Source of the DNA: Paracoccus haematequi
GTDB taxonomy: Bacteria > Pseudomonadota > Alphaproteobacteria > Rhodobacterales > Rhodobacteraceae
DNA: 64,000 nucleotides
NCBI GenBank assembly: GCA_945881965.1
Contig: CAMCVS010000015.1
Span: 1 to 64,000, forward strand
Reading direction: 5' to 3'
Part shown: positions 16,827 through 26,487 of the stretch, piece after piece
Position numbering within the stretch: position 1 is the first letter of the stretch
Layout of the letters: each line of letters opens with the position of its first letter
Notes under the pieces: model-generated
Databases searched by the model: none
What the model was told of the DNA's origin: nothing
The model's input: only the letters and a program-made list of their open reading frames with translations
Program-made: the position numbers and the translations under genes

Positions 16827-16845
16827 GCCGCGCCTGCGGCGCGGC
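16827..16845 (-). terminator. Hairpin after the second desaturase gene
   Basis: GCCGCGCC (16827-16834) and GGCGCGGC (16838-16845) form an 8-bp stem with a TGC loop, directly after the stop of the minus-strand desaturase. Together with the serS hairpin it separates these two convergent genes. Confidence 0.5.
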
Positions 16846-17865
16846 TCAGGCGGTGGCTACCACGCGCTGCGTGGCGGGGGGGAACGGGACAAGACGCTCT
16901 GCGTCTTCGTCCCACAGCTTCAACCGGAACGACCGCAGCGCCTCGGCCCAGCCGATGCGCCGCATCGGCATCATCGCGTCCAATGCGAAATGGCAGCGCC
17001 GCAAATTATACAGCGGAATCCGCGGGTTGAAGTGATGCACATCGTGGTAGGCGATGTTGCCCGTCCCCAGATCCCACAGCCAGCCGAGGTTGAGCGCGGA
17101 TGACCCCTGCAAGGCGGCGATCTGCGGATCCAGATCGGGGCGGCGGTCCCAATAGGTGTCCTCAAAATTATGTTGCAGATAGACTTGGAACACGCCCAGC
17201 ATCCCCGCAACCCAGGCCGTCACGAACCACACACCGACCCCGGTCCAGCCAGCAAGCGCGAACAACAGTCCGACCCACGCGGCCAGCGCCAGATTGTGCA
17301 GCAGCACGCTTGTCACGTTCACCTCAAGCGCGTTCTTGGGCCAGCGATAACGGATGAAATAGACATACAGCGCCCCGCCCGCGATCATCACCAGCGGGTT
17401 GCGGTACAGCCGGTACATTAGCCGCCCCAAGACGCCCGCCGCGCGCCATTCGCGCAATGTCATGGTATAGACCTCGCCGTCTTCGCGGTGATCAAGGTTG
17501 CCGACATGGGCGTGATGACGGTTATGGTTTTCCTGCATCAGCGTATAGGGCGACAGCGACACCATCGACGCGCCATGCCCGGCCAGATCGTTCAGCCGCC
17601 GCGTGGACAGATAGCTGAGGTGGCCGCAGTCATGTTGAATGACGTAGAGGCGGATGATCGCAAACGCCGTCAGCAGACCCGTGACCAGCGCCAGCGCCCA
17701 GAGCCCTGCCTGCACGGCGGCAATCGTGGCCGCCAATCCGCCCAGAAACACCGCGAAGGTCGCCAGATACCCCGCCCAGGCCAGGCGGTCATCCTTGGCC
17801 ACGAACTGATGCGTAAAGGCGCGGATGTCGCGCAACTGCGTCCTGTCACTGTGCCGGATATCCAT
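16846..17865 (-). CDS. Acyl-lipid fatty acid desaturase
   Basis: A 339-residue membrane di-iron enzyme. It has histidine boxes HDCGH (about residue 78), ENHNRHHAH (about 113) and the downstream YHDVHHFNPRIP (about 272), with four hydrophobic helices around residues 30-70 and 160-220. The pattern is that of DesA-like omega-3/delta-12 acyl-lipid desaturases (HDCGH, then HxxHH, then HxxHH). The double-bond position is not predictable. Convergent with serS; a hairpin lies between. A 119-bp gap separates it from der upstream. Confidence 0.88.
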   Translation of the reverse strand: MDIRHSDRTQLRDIRAFTHQFVAKDDRLAWAGYLATFAVFLGGLAATIAAVQAGLWALALVTGLLTAFAIIRLYVIQHDCGHLSYLSTRRLNDLAGHGASMVSLSPYTLMQENHNRHHAHVGNLDHREDGEVYTMTLREWRAAGVLGRLMYRLYRNPLVMIAGGALYVYFIRYRWPKNALEVNVTSVLLHNLALAAWVGLLFALAGWTGVGVWFVTAWVAGMLGVFQVYLQHNFEDTYWDRRPDLDPQIAALQGSSALNLGWLWDLGTGNIAYHDVHHFNPRIPLYNLRRCHFALDAMMPMRRIGWAEALRSFRLKLWDEDAERLVPFPPATQRVVATA

Positions 17866-17984
17866 TCTGTCCCCCGGATTTTGGCGATCCCACCACCGTT
17901 TGCGGGATCATGTTCAGCATCCAACATATTGATGCGAAGTGGCGCGAAATCAAGGTCGTGCTCAGCGTCTCTGCAACGCGGCGT

Positions 17985-19478
17985 TCAGGATTTCCGCGCT
18001 TTGGGAAGGCCTTTGTCGATGTGTTTCTTCAGCGCGCCTGCGTTCTTGTCGCGGCGGCCCTTGAAGGGGTTCTTGTCGCTTTGCCCGCGCATGAACAGCC
18101 GGATCGGCGTGCCCGGCAGATCAAAATCGACGCGCAAGTTGTTGACCAGATAGCGGGAATAGCTTTCGGGCAGCAGATCGGGGTGCGAACACATCACGAC
18201 AAACCCCGGCGGGCGGGCCTTGACCTGCGTCATATAGCGCAGCTTGATCCGCTTGCCTTGCGGGGCGGGCGGCGGGTGCTGGGCCAGCATGCCTTCCAGC
18301 CAGCGGTTCAACTGCCCCGTGGTGACGCGGGTATTCCAAACCTCATGCGCGCGTGCGACAGCCTCGCGCAGACGATCCAGACCGCGCCCGGTCTTGGCGG
18401 AAATCGTCACCAGCGGCGCACCGCGCAACTGTGGCAACAGCCGTTCAAACGCCTCGCGCATTTCCAGAATCTTGGCGTTCTTGTCTTCTTCGATGTCCCA
18501 TTTGTTGACCGCGATCACCACCGCGCGGCCCTCGCGTTCGGCGAAATCAGCGATGCGCAGGTCTTGCTGTTCGAACGGGATCGCGGCATCCAACAGCACG
18601 ATTACCAGTTCGGCAAAGCGCACCGCGCGCAACCCGTCGGCCACGGACAGTTTTTCAAGTTTTTCCTGCACGCGGGCCTTTTTGCGCATTCCGGCAGTGT
18701 CCCAGATCCGCACCGGCAGCCCGTCCCAATCGGCGCGCACCGATATCGCGTCGCGGGTGATGCCGGCCTCGGGCCCGGTCAGCAGGCGGTCCTCGCCGAT
18801 GATGGCATTGACCAGCGTGGATTTGCCCGCATTGGGCCGCCCGATCACCGCGATCTGCATCGGTTTTTCCGCCGTGGGGCGGCGATAGACCGATTGTTCT
18901 TCGGATCCTTCGGGGACATCGTCCCAATCTTCCGGCAGATCCACGTCGGTTTCGGGGGCGTCGGCGGCGGCGCGGGCCTCAAACTCGGCGGCGACGGGGA
19001 TCAGCAGGTCATACAATTCGTCCATCCCCTCGCCATGTTCGGCAGACAGGCGGATGGGTTCGCCCAGGCCCAGCTCGAACGCCTCGATCAGGCCCGCATC
19101 GGCGGCGCGGCCCTCGGCCTTGTTGGCGGCAAGGATCACGCGCCCCGCGCGGCGGCGCAGGATTTCGGCAAACGTGCGGTCATCGGGCAGGATGCCTGCG
19201 CGGGCATCAACAACGAACAGACACACATCGGCCATGTCGATGGCACGTTCCGACAGACGGCGCATCCGGGCGGGCAGGCTGTCGCCATCGGCATCTTCCA
19301 GCCCCGCCGTGTCGATCACGGTAAACCGCAGATGCCCCAGCCGCGCGTCGCCTTCGCGCAGGTCGCGCGTCACGCCTGGCTGGTCATCCACCAGCGCCAG
19401 CTTGCGGCCCACCAGACGGTTGAACAGCGTCGATTTGCCCACATTGGGGCGGCCGACAATGGCAAGGGTAAAGGACAT
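17985..19478 (-). CDS. der: Ribosome biogenesis GTPase Der (EngA)
   Basis: A 497-residue protein with two tandem GTPase domains and a C-terminal KH-like domain, the unique layout of Der. G1 motifs are GRPNVGKST near residue 8 and GRPNAGKST near residue 210; G3 motifs are DTAGLED and DTAGMRKK; G4 motifs are AANKAEG and VNKWDIE. It acts in 50S subunit maturation. It is the third gene of a minus-strand cluster with a YfgM-like protein and BamB, the same order as yfgM-bamB-der in E. coli. Confidence 0.97.
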   Translation of the reverse strand: MSFTLAIVGRPNVGKSTLFNRLVGRKLALVDDQPGVTRDLREGDARLGHLRFTVIDTAGLEDADGDSLPARMRRLSERAIDMADVCLFVVDARAGILPDDRTFAEILRRRAGRVILAANKAEGRAADAGLIEAFELGLGEPIRLSAEHGEGMDELYDLLIPVAAEFEARAAADAPETDVDLPEDWDDVPEGSEEQSVYRRPTAEKPMQIAVIGRPNAGKSTLVNAIIGEDRLLTGPEAGITRDAISVRADWDGLPVRIWDTAGMRKKARVQEKLEKLSVADGLRAVRFAELVIVLLDAAIPFEQQDLRIADFAEREGRAVVIAVNKWDIEEDKNAKILEMREAFERLLPQLRGAPLVTISAKTGRGLDRLREAVARAHEVWNTRVTTGQLNRWLEGMLAQHPPPAPQGKRIKLRYMTQVKARPPGFVVMCSHPDLLPESYSRYLVNNLRVDFDLPGTPIRLFMRGQSDKNPFKGRRDKNAGALKKHIDKGLPKARKS

Positions 19479-19526
19479 GGCACGGGCTCCGGGGCGTCAA
19501 GCCTGCGTCCCTAGCATGTCATGCCG

Positions 19527-20837
19527 TCAACGGAAAGCCACAAGCTGTCCCTTGGTCGAGACGACATAGAGCGTGCCACCCGCGACGACCGGCGCTGTCG
19601 TGGCCCCGCCGGGGATCGCAACCTGCGCCGTCATCGTGCCCGAGGCCGGGTCGAAAAACCGCAGGAACCCGTCGGACGAGGCAACAACCACCCGGCCCCC
19701 GGCCACGATCGGGCCATGATGGGCAAAGCGTCCGATCTGGCGGCGCGGGCGTTCCGTGGTGAACCCCGGCAGGGGCGCGCGCCACACGACCGCGCCGTCA
19801 CTGGCGGCCAGACGCAGCAATTCGCCCCGGTCCGACACGGCAAACACCGCGCCCGCAACGGGCCAGACCGGACCGGCGCTGCCTTCGGTGGCGGTCCAGA
19901 CCCGTTCGCCGCTATCGGGGTTCATCGCGACAAGGCGGCCCTGCGCCGAACCCACATACAACTGTCCGCCTGCCACAACCGGATCGCCGGTGATGTCCGA
20001 CACCTTGGCCCCGGCATCGAACCGGCGCTGGCCGGCTACCTGCGTGGACCAGCGCGGCAGGCCGCCTTGGGCAAATGCGGCCTGCACTTCGCCATCACCA
20101 AACGCAAAGATCGCCAGATCGCCGGTGACGGCGGGGGCCGGAGCGCCCAGGATATTGGCCACATCCGGGGTGCCCGACAATTGCCACCGCACCCGGCCCG
20201 AGGTCGCATCCACCGCCCAGGCGTTGTCATCCCCCGCCATCACATAGACCACGCCGCCCGCAACCGTGGGCGCGCCCGATCCGGTGGCGTCCAGTTTCTG
20301 CTGCCAGATCACGGCCCCCGTCGCCGCGTCCAGCGCGCTGAGCAGGCCGAACCCCGACGAGACATAGACCACACCGCCCGCATGGGCGATGCCGCCACCC
20401 GTGGCCTCGGAATCCCTGTCGCCTTCGGGGGTCAGGTCGCGTTTCCACAGCGCCGCGCCAGAGGTGGCAGTGGCGGCAACGGTCGCGCCCGCATCCAGCG
20501 TGAATATGCGCCCGCCTGCCACCACCGGATTGGCGGTGATCCGCCCGCGCCGCGTATCGCCCTGGCCGATATCGGTGGCGAAAATCTGTTTCGGCGCAGA
20601 GGACAGCGCCAGATGCGGGGCGCGCGCGGCGGCGCCCGATGTGCTGTCCCAGCCTGCGGTGGACACCTGCGCCGGCAAGGCGATCGCCACGTTGCGATTG
20701 CCCGCGTCTGCAACAGTGCCGTCGTCGAAAATCGCACGAAGGTCTTCGCGCGGCCCCAGCAGCGGGCGCTCGCGTTCGTCGCAGGCGGCCAGACCGCAAA
20801 GGGCCAAGGCCCCGATCAAGATTGCGCTGCGCGTCAC
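19527..20837 (-). CDS. bamB: Outer-membrane assembly lipoprotein BamB (PQQ-like beta-propeller)
   Basis: A 436-residue lipoprotein. The signal peptide VTRSAILIGALALCGLAAC ends in the lipobox LAAC. The rest is a repeated beta-propeller with PQQ-like blades (for example GAVIWQQKLDATGSGAPTVA and VWRAPLPGF). BamB links BamA to the surface-exposed assembly line for outer-membrane proteins. The start is the GTG at 20837, with AGGA seven to eight bases upstream; sequence further upstream in frame is charged and not signal-like. The neighbours der and a YfgM-like gene strongly support the identity. Confidence 0.9.
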   Translation of the reverse strand: MTRSAILIGALALCGLAACDERERPLLGPREDLRAIFDDGTVADAGNRNVAIALPAQVSTAGWDSTSGAAARAPHLALSSAPKQIFATDIGQGDTRRGRITANPVVAGGRIFTLDAGATVAATATSGAALWKRDLTPEGDRDSEATGGGIAHAGGVVYVSSGFGLLSALDAATGAVIWQQKLDATGSGAPTVAGGVVYVMAGDDNAWAVDATSGRVRWQLSGTPDVANILGAPAPAVTGDLAIFAFGDGEVQAAFAQGGLPRWSTQVAGQRRFDAGAKVSDITGDPVVAGGQLYVGSAQGRLVAMNPDSGERVWTATEGSAGPVWPVAGAVFAVSDRGELLRLAASDGAVVWRAPLPGFTTERPRRQIGRFAHHGPIVAGGRVVVASSDGFLRFFDPASGTMTAQVAIPGGATTAPVVAGGTLYVVSTKGQLVAFR

Positions 20838-20931
20838 TGGTCCTGCCCTTTCGTTCCGCCTGTTCCGTCCGTTTTGCCCGTCTGGCCCGGCGGTTCGATC
20901 CCTGCGCCGATCACGCCGTGCCCCTGCATCG

Positions 20932-21615
20932 TCAGTTTGCGGGGGCCGTCGCGGCGATATCCGGGGCTGTGCCCCCCAGCGCCACAATCATCCGGGACGC
21001 TCGCGCGCGCAAGCCCTGGCTCGCGTCGGCATCTGCCGCGATCCGGCCAAGGCGATCCAGCGCCGCCGCCGCGTCACCGCCGGCCACGTCGATCAGCGCC
21101 AGTTGTTCTTCGGCCAACAGCCGCATCACCCCGCCCGATTGCGCCAGACCGGCCAACCGGGTGGTGCGCTCTGCGACCGGCAAGGTTCCGCCGGTTGTCC
21201 CGGCCAGCACCGCCTTGAAGCCCGCGATCTGCCGCCAACCTTCGGGCAAATCCCCGTCTGCGGCCAGTGCGTCATACAGCGCCACCGCCTCGGCGGGTTG
21301 ACCGGCGCGGGTCAATTCAGCGGCGCGCAGGAAATCCACCGCCGCGCGGCCCGTGGGTTCCGTCGTTGCAATCGCTGCCAATGCCGTGCCACGCGCGGCG
21401 GCGTCATCCACCGACAATGCGGCTAGAATGGCATCGCCCGTCGCCTGTGCGGCGGCCTGTTCGTTGGCGCGGGTGTATTCCCGCCAGGCCGCGCCTCCGA
21501 CGATCAGCGCCACGACCAGAACCCCGATCCAGCCATATTTGCGAAAGGTCGCAAACAGTTGGTCGCGGCGGACCTCGTCGTTGACTTCCTCGATGAAACT
21601 GTCGGTCTGGCTCAA
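20932..21615 (-). CDS. YfgM-like membrane-anchored TPR protein
   Basis: A 227-residue protein with one membrane anchor (GWIGVLVVALIVGGAAW, about residues 27-44) and a helical, Ala-rich periplasmic domain of TPR type. In E. coli the YfgM homologue assists periplasmic chaperone networks and sits beside BamB. The start is probably the TTG at 21615, which has AGGAG 7-8 bases upstream; the ATG at 21660 would add 15 unlike residues. It is the first gene of the bamB-der cluster. Confidence 0.75.
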   Translation of the reverse strand: MSQTDSFIEEVNDEVRRDQLFATFRKYGWIGVLVVALIVGGAAWREYTRANEQAAAQATGDAILAALSVDDAAARGTALAAIATTEPTGRAAVDFLRAAELTRAGQPAEAVALYDALAADGDLPEGWRQIAGFKAVLAGTTGGTLPVAERTTRLAGLAQSGGVMRLLAEEQLALIDVAGGDAAAALDRLGRIAADADASQGLRARASRMIVALGGTAPDIAATAPAN

Positions 21616-21897
21616 GGGCGGGCTCCTGCGACATGCTGCGCCACGGATCACCGCGGCCACATGATTTCGCCTCTCTTACCCGCTTGCCGCCCCCCTGCCA
21701 AGCCCGCCCCAGCCGGATCAGCGCGACGCGACGGTAGCATCTGGCCGCTTCCCCCGGCGAATTGGTCAGATTATATTACAGAAACCGCGTGAAACGTGTT
21801 CCGGGCGATGGCCGCCACCGCTTGCGCTGCGACGCGGCATCAGGAAACCTGCGCCGCGACAATGACCTGACGACCCAGCCCGGAAAGGCACCGTTCC

Positions 21898-24800
21898 ATG
21901 CCCGATTTCAAGAAGATCCTGATCGCCAATCGCGGCGAGATCGCCATCCGCGTGATGCGCGCCGCCAACGAGATGGGCAAGAAAACGGTGGCGGTGTTCG
22001 CCGAGGAAGACAAGCTGGGCCTGCACCGCTTCAAGGCCGACGAGGCCTATCGGATCGGCGAGGGGCTAGGCCCGGTTGCGGCCTACCTTTCGATCCCCGA
22101 GATCATCCGCGTCGCGCAACTGTCTGGCGCAGATGCGATCCATCCGGGCTATGGCTTGTTGTCGGAGAACCCCGATCTGGTGGACGCCTGCGTGGCCGCC
22201 GGGATCACCTTTATCGGCCCGCGCGCGGACACCATGCGCGCGCTTGGCGACAAGGCATCCGCGCGGCAGGTGGCGATGGCCGCAGGCGTGCCGGTGATCC
22301 CGGCCACGGATGTGCTGGGCGATGACATGGCGTTGATCCGCGCGCAGGCTGCCGCCGTCGGCTATCCGCTGATGCTGAAGGCGTCCTGGGGCGGCGGCGG
22401 GCGCGGCATGCGGCCGATCCTCTCTGAGTCGGACCTTGCCGACAAGGTGATGGAGGGGCGGCGCGAGGCCGAGGCCGCATTCGGCAATGGCGAGGGCTAT
22501 CTGGAAAAGATGATCCTGTCGGCGCGGCACGTCGAGGTGCAGATCCTCGGCGACAAGCATGGCGCGATCTATCACCTGTGGGAACGCGACTGTTCGGTGC
22601 AGCGCCGCAACCAGAAGGTCGTGGAACGCGCCCCCGCCCCCTATCTGACGCAGGCGCAGCGCGACGAGGTCTGCGACCTTGGCCGCCGCATCTGCGCCCA
22701 TGTCGGCTATGAATGTGCAGGCACGGTCGAGTTCCTGATGGATATGGACAGCGAGCAGTTCTATTTCATCGAGGTCAACCCCCGCGTGCAGGTCGAACAT
22801 ACCGTGACCGAGGCGGTGACCGGCATCGACATCGTGCAGGCGCAAATCCTGATCGCCGAAGGCAAGACGCTGGCCGAGGCCACCGGCAAGGCGTCACAGG
22901 ATGAGGTGCACCTGAACGGCCACGCGGTGCAGACCCGCATCACCACCGAGGACCCGCAGAACAGTTTCATTCCCGATTACGGCCGCATCACCGCCTATCG
23001 GGGTGCCACCGGCAATGGCATCCGCCTTGACGGCGGCACGGCCTATTCCGGCGCGGTCATCACGCGCTATTACGATAGCCTGCTGGAAAAGGTCACCGCC
23101 TGGGCGCCGACGCCCGAACAGGCCATCGCCCGGATGGACCGCGCGCTGCGCGAATTCCGCATCCGGGGCGTGTCGACGAATATCGACTTTGTCATCAACC
23201 TGCTGAAACACCCCACATTCCTGTCCAACCGATACACCACGAAATTTATCGACACCACGCCCGACCTGTTCGTGTTCTCGCGCCGTCGCGACCGGGGCAC
23301 CAAGGTGCTGACCTATATCGCGGATATCACCGTGAACGGGCACCCGGAAACCGTGGGCCGCCCGAAACCGCCCGCCGAGGTCCGCGCGCCCCGCCCGCCA
23401 AGGGTGGGTGCAGAGCACCCCCCCTACGGCACCCGCAACCTGTTGGCCGACAAGGGGGCCAAGGGCGTGGCCGACTGGATGCTGGCGCAAGATCGCCTGC
23501 TGTTGACCGACACCACGATGCGCGACGGGCACCAGAGCCTTCTGGCCACCCGGATGCGGTCCATCGACATGATCCGCGTCGCGCCCGCCTATGCCCAGAT
23601 GCTGCCCGACCTGTTTTCGGTCGAATGCTGGGGCGGGGCGACATTCGACGTGGCCTATCGGTTCCTGCAGGAATGTCCGTGGCAACGCCTCCGCGACCTG
23701 CGCGCGGCCATGCCTAACCTGCTGACCCAGATGCTGCTGCGCGCGTCCAACGGCGTGGGCTATACCAATTACCCCGATAACGTGGTGCAAAGTTTCGTCA
23801 CCCGCGCCGCCGCGACCGGCATCGACGTGTTCCGCGTGTTCGACAGCCTGAACTGGGTCGAAAACATGCGCGTCGCGATGGATGCGGTGATCGCCACCGG
23901 CAAGATCTGCGAGGGCACGATCTGTTATACCGGCGATATCCTTGACCCCGACCGCGCCAAGTATGACCTGCGCTACTACGTCGCCATGGCCAAGGAGCTG
24001 GAGGCGGCGGGCGCGCATGTGCTGGGCCTGAAAGATATGGCGGGCCTCTTGAAACCCGCCGCCGCCCGCGCGCTGGTCCGCGCGCTGAAGGATGAATTGA
24101 CCATCCCGGTGCATTTCCACACCCATGACACGTCGGGCATCGCGGGCGCGTCGATCCTGGCGGCGGCGGATGCGGGCGTTGACGCTGTGGATGCGGCGAT
24201 GGATGCGTTTTCGGGCGGGACCTCGCAGCCCTGCCTGGGGTCCATCGTGGAAAGCCTGCGCCATACCGACCGCGACACCGGCCTTGATATCACCGCGATC
24301 CGCGAAATCTCGGATTACTGGGACCATGTGCGCGCGCAATATGCCGCCTTTGAATCCGGCCTCGCCGCCCCCGCGTCCGAGGTTTACCTGCACGAGATGC
24401 CGGGGGGCCAATTCACCAACCTCAAGGCGCAGGCGCGGTCCATGGGCCTCGAAGACAAATGGCCCGACATCGCCCGCACCTATGCCGATGTGAACCGGAT
24501 GTTCGGCGATATCGTCAAGGTGACGCCGTCGTCCAAGGTGGTAGGCGACATGGCGCTGATGATGGTGGCCCAAGGGCTGAGCCGCGCCGATGTCGAAGAC
24601 CCCGCGCGCGACGTCGCCTTTCCCGATTCGGTGATCGACATGCTGCGCGGTAATCTGGGCCAGCCGCCCGGCGGATTTCCGCCCGCCATCGTCGCGCGTG
24701 TGCTGAAGGGCGAGGCGCCGATGACCAGCCGTCCCGGTGCCCATCTGCCCCCTGTCGATCTCGAAGCCACCCGCGCGCGCGTGTCCGCCGAGATGGACGG

Positions 24801-25341
24801 CAAAACCGTCGATGACGAGGATCTGAACGGCTATCTGATGTATCCCAAGGTGTTTCTGGATTACATGGGCCGCCACCGCACCTATGGCCCGGTGCGCACC
24901 CTGCCGACGCGGGTGTTCTTTTATGGCATGGAGCCGGGCGAGGAAATCTCGGTCGAAATCGACCCCGGCAAGACGCTGGAAATCCGCCTGCAAGCTATCG
25001 GCGAAACCGATGCGACCGGCGAGGCCAAGGTGTTCTTTGAACTGAACGGCCAGCCCCGCGTGATCCGGGTGCCGAACCGCGCGGTGAAATCCCAGACCCG
25101 CGCGCGGCCCAAGGCTGACCCCGCCAACCCCGGCCATATCGGCGCGCCGATGCCGGGGATCGTCGCCGCCGTCGCCGTCACGGTTGGTCAGACGATCCGC
25201 GAAGGCGACATGCTGCTCACCATCGAGGCGATGAAGATGGAGACCGCGCTGCATGCCGACCGCGCGGGCACCGTGCGCGCCGTCCATGCCCAACCCGGCG
25301 CCCAGATCGACGCCAAGGATTTGCTGGTCGAACTCGACTGA
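21898..25341 (+). CDS. pyc: Pyruvate carboxylase
   Basis: An 1147-residue biotin-dependent anaplerotic enzyme that converts pyruvate and bicarbonate to oxaloacetate. The biotin carboxylase domain covers about 1-450 (KILIANRGEIAIRV at the start, KASWGGGGRGMR ATP-grasp loop, EVNPRVQVEHTVTE). The carboxyltransferase domain covers about 530-830 (TTMRDGHQSLLATRMR and the metal-binding HTHDTSG). The tetramerisation region is followed by the biotinyl domain, with biotin attached at Lys1113 in EAMKMET. All parts are present, so it is the single-chain form. A variant B hairpin element follows the stop. Confidence 0.97.
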   Translation: MPDFKKILIANRGEIAIRVMRAANEMGKKTVAVFAEEDKLGLHRFKADEAYRIGEGLGPVAAYLSIPEIIRVAQLSGADAIHPGYGLLSENPDLVDACVAAGITFIGPRADTMRALGDKASARQVAMAAGVPVIPATDVLGDDMALIRAQAAAVGYPLMLKASWGGGGRGMRPILSESDLADKVMEGRREAEAAFGNGEGYLEKMILSARHVEVQILGDKHGAIYHLWERDCSVQRRNQKVVERAPAPYLTQAQRDEVCDLGRRICAHVGYECAGTVEFLMDMDSEQFYFIEVNPRVQVEHTVTEAVTGIDIVQAQILIAEGKTLAEATGKASQDEVHLNGHAVQTRITTEDPQNSFIPDYGRITAYRGATGNGIRLDGGTAYSGAVITRYYDSLLEKVTAWAPTPEQAIARMDRALREFRIRGVSTNIDFVINLLKHPTFLSNRYTTKFIDTTPDLFVFSRRRDRGTKVLTYIADITVNGHPETVGRPKPPAEVRAPRPPRVGAEHPPYGTRNLLADKGAKGVADWMLAQDRLLLTDTTMRDGHQSLLATRMRSIDMIRVAPAYAQMLPDLFSVECWGGATFDVAYRFLQECPWQRLRDLRAAMPNLLTQMLLRASNGVGYTNYPDNVVQSFVTRAAATGIDVFRVFDSLNWVENMRVAMDAVIATGKICEGTICYTGDILDPDRAKYDLRYYVAMAKELEAAGAHVLGLKDMAGLLKPAAARALVRALKDELTIPVHFHTHDTSGIAGASILAAADAGVDAVDAAMDAFSGGTSQPCLGSIVESLRHTDRDTGLDITAIREISDYWDHVRAQYAAFESGLAAPASEVYLHEMPGGQFTNLKAQARSMGLEDKWPDIARTYADVNRMFGDIVKVTPSSKVVGDMALMMVAQGLSRADVEDPARDVAFPDSVIDMLRGNLGQPPGGFPPAIVARVLKGEAPMTSRPGAHLPPVDLEATRARVSAEMDGKTVDDEDLNGYLMYPKVFLDYMGRHRTYGPVRTLPTRVFFYGMEPGEEISVEIDPGKTLEIRLQAIGETDATGEAKVFFELNGQPRVIRVPNRAVKSQTRARPKADPANPGHIGAPMPGIVAAVAVTVGQTIREGDMLLTIEAMKMETALHADRAGTVRAVHAQPGAQIDAKDLLVELD

Positions 25342-25358
25342 ACTTTGCTGCCCCCTGC

Positions 25359-25430
25359 GGCTTCTTCGGTTCTCAACTATCCTCGGGGGGTGAGGCCCGG
25401 ATGGGCCGAGGGGGGCAGACAGCCCCCCTT
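25359..25430 (+). repeat. Intergenic hairpin element, variant B, copy 2
   Basis: It begins 18 bp after the pyc stop codon and reads CTTCTTCGGTTCTCAACTAT, then CCTCGGGGGG, a GGCCC/GGGCC hairpin, then GGGGGG-CAGACAG-CCCCCC. It is on the same strand as pyc, like the hisA copy at 29639. Probable 3' end element. Confidence 0.6.
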
Positions 25431-25456
25431 GCTCGCGCAATCACAAAGGACAACCC

Positions 25457-25846
25457 ATGATGCTTTCCGTAACCCCGCTCTATGCCGGCCTTCTGGGCCT
25501 GATGCTGATCGCGCTGGCGGTCCACACGATACGCGCCCGGATGCGCGCCAAGGTTTCCATCGGCGATGGCGGCGACAAGGCGCTGTCACAGGCGATCCGG
25601 GCGCATGGCAACTTCACCGAATACGCGCCGATGGGCCTGATCCTGCTGGCGCTGGTGGAAATGCAGGGCGCGCCCGCGCTGGCGCTGCATCTGCTGGGGG
25701 CGCTTTTGGTGCTGGGCCGCGCGGCCCATGCCTTTGGCCTGACGCGTGCCAACACCCTGCATCCGGCGCGCGGTCTGGGCATGATGTTGACCTTCACCTC
25801 CATCGCGCTGGCCTCGCTCGGTCTGATCGCGCACGCCCTGTTCTGA
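25457..25846 (+). CDS. MAPEG-family membrane protein
   Basis: A 129-residue protein with four hydrophobic helices. The loop motif ALSQAIRAHGNFTEYAPMGLI matches the MAPEG family (membrane-associated proteins in eicosanoid and glutathione metabolism), whose bacterial members often act as glutathione transferases or peroxidases. Catalytic activity cannot be judged from sequence alone. It starts 116 bp after pyc, beyond a repeat element, so co-transcription is uncertain. An 11-bp tandem repeat and a tRNA-Gly gene follow. Confidence 0.85.
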   Translation: MMLSVTPLYAGLLGLMLIALAVHTIRARMRAKVSIGDGGDKALSQAIRAHGNFTEYAPMGLILLALVEMQGAPALALHLLGALLVLGRAAHAFGLTRANTLHPARGLGMMLTFTSIALASLGLIAHALF

Positions 25847-25885
25847 TCAGGCGGGGTGACCGCAAACGGACGCTGCCACCCCGAA

Positions 25886-25918
25886 AAGTTCCGGGCAAGT
25901 TCCGGGCAAGTTCCGGGC
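25886..25918. repeat. Three tandem copies of an 11-bp unit
   Basis: AAGTTCCGGGC occurs exactly at 25886, 25897 and 25908, with a partial fourth copy after 25918. The 11-bp period is near one turn of DNA, so all copies face the same side. It lies between the MAPEG gene and the tRNA-Gly promoter. Confidence 0.75.
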
Positions 25919-25948
25919 AAGTTTTGAACCCCACGCGCGATTTTTCCC

Positions 25949-25977
25949 TTGCGGCCCCCGCGCGGATTCCGTAATCC
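25949..25977 (+). promoter_or_regulatory. Probable promoter of tRNA-Gly
   Basis: TTGCGG (25949-25954) and TAATCC (25972-25977) are spaced 17 bp and end 17 bp before the tRNA. The preceding TTTTTCCC is shared with the promoter-like region in front of tRNA-Glu at 32934, which supports both. Confidence 0.5.
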
Positions 25978-25994
25978 ACGTCTCACCCAAGGAA

Positions 25995-26069
25995 GCGGGC
26001 GTAGCTCAGGGGTAGAGCATAACCTTGCCAAGGTTAGGGTCGGGCGTTCGAATCGCCTCGCCCGCTCCA
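25995..26069 (+). tRNA. tRNA-Gly (anticodon GCC)
   Basis: A cloverleaf of 75 nt with encoded CCA. The acceptor stem is GCGGGCG with CGCCCGC; the D arm contains AGCTCAGGGGTAGAGC; the anticodon loop is TTGCCAA inside a CC/GG stem, giving GCC; the T arm is GGGCG-TTCGAAT-CGCCT. The discriminator base is T at 26066, followed by CCA. A strong terminator follows within 30 bp. Confidence 0.95.
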
Positions 26070-26096
26070 AATTTCCCACTCCGGGATGAATGGTCG

Positions 26097-26131
26097 AAAA
26101 AAAAGGCACCGGAAACGGTGCCTTTTTTCTT
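26097..26131. terminator. Bidirectional intrinsic terminator
   Basis: An A-run, then GGCACCG-GAAA-CGGTGCC, then a T-run (TTTTTT). It serves the tRNA-Gly gene on the plus strand and the Lrp-domain gene on the minus strand, whose stop codon lies 4 bp away. Confidence 0.9.
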
Positions 26132-26134
26132 GTC

Positions 26135-26374
26135 CTAAAAAGCCTTGAACGTCAGCGTCGTCAGGCTGCGCTCGATCCCCGGCACGTCCAGCAATTGCTC
26201 ATTGATGAAATGCCCGATGTCCTGATCAGCCGGGATATAGACCTTCATCAGCAAATCCCATTCGCCGCTGGTGGAATAGAGTTCGGAGTGGATTTCCTTC
26301 AGTGCGATGGCTTCGGCAACGCGGTAGGTGGTGCCGGGTTTGCAGCGGATCTGGACGTAAACGCAGGTGGTCAT
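26135..26374 (-). CDS. Stand-alone Lrp/AsnC ligand-binding (RAM) domain protein
   Basis: A 79-residue protein that is only the effector/oligomerisation domain of Lrp/AsnC regulators. The pattern AYVQI-type first strand (TTCVYVQIRCKPGTTYRVAE), then SGEWDLLMKVYI, then the C-terminal VPGIERSLTTLTF, matches the RAM domain. There is no helix-turn-helix. Such proteins can bind amino acids and assemble with full-length Lrp. ATG 26374 follows GAAGG. The longer in-frame start at 26458 adds low-complexity Arg/Ala sequence. It is divergent from hisB. Confidence 0.85.
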   Translation of the reverse strand: MTTCVYVQIRCKPGTTYRVAEAIALKEIHSELYSTSGEWDLLMKVYIPADQDIGHFINEQLLDVPGIERSLTTLTFKAF

Positions 26375-26487
26375 GAGCAGGCCTTCGGATTGTTCCGCCC
26401 GAGCCTGCCACGCCCTTTGCGCCCCCGCAACCCACCCCTTTCCCCGCCGCACACCCACGCCTATAAGCGATCAACAAGGAGACGTTG

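Noticed and set aside
22894..25440. Long minus-strand open frame opposite pyruvate carboxylase
   Set aside because: It is an antisense shadow: low-complexity composition and no recognisable motif, while the plus strand carries a complete, motif-rich enzyme.
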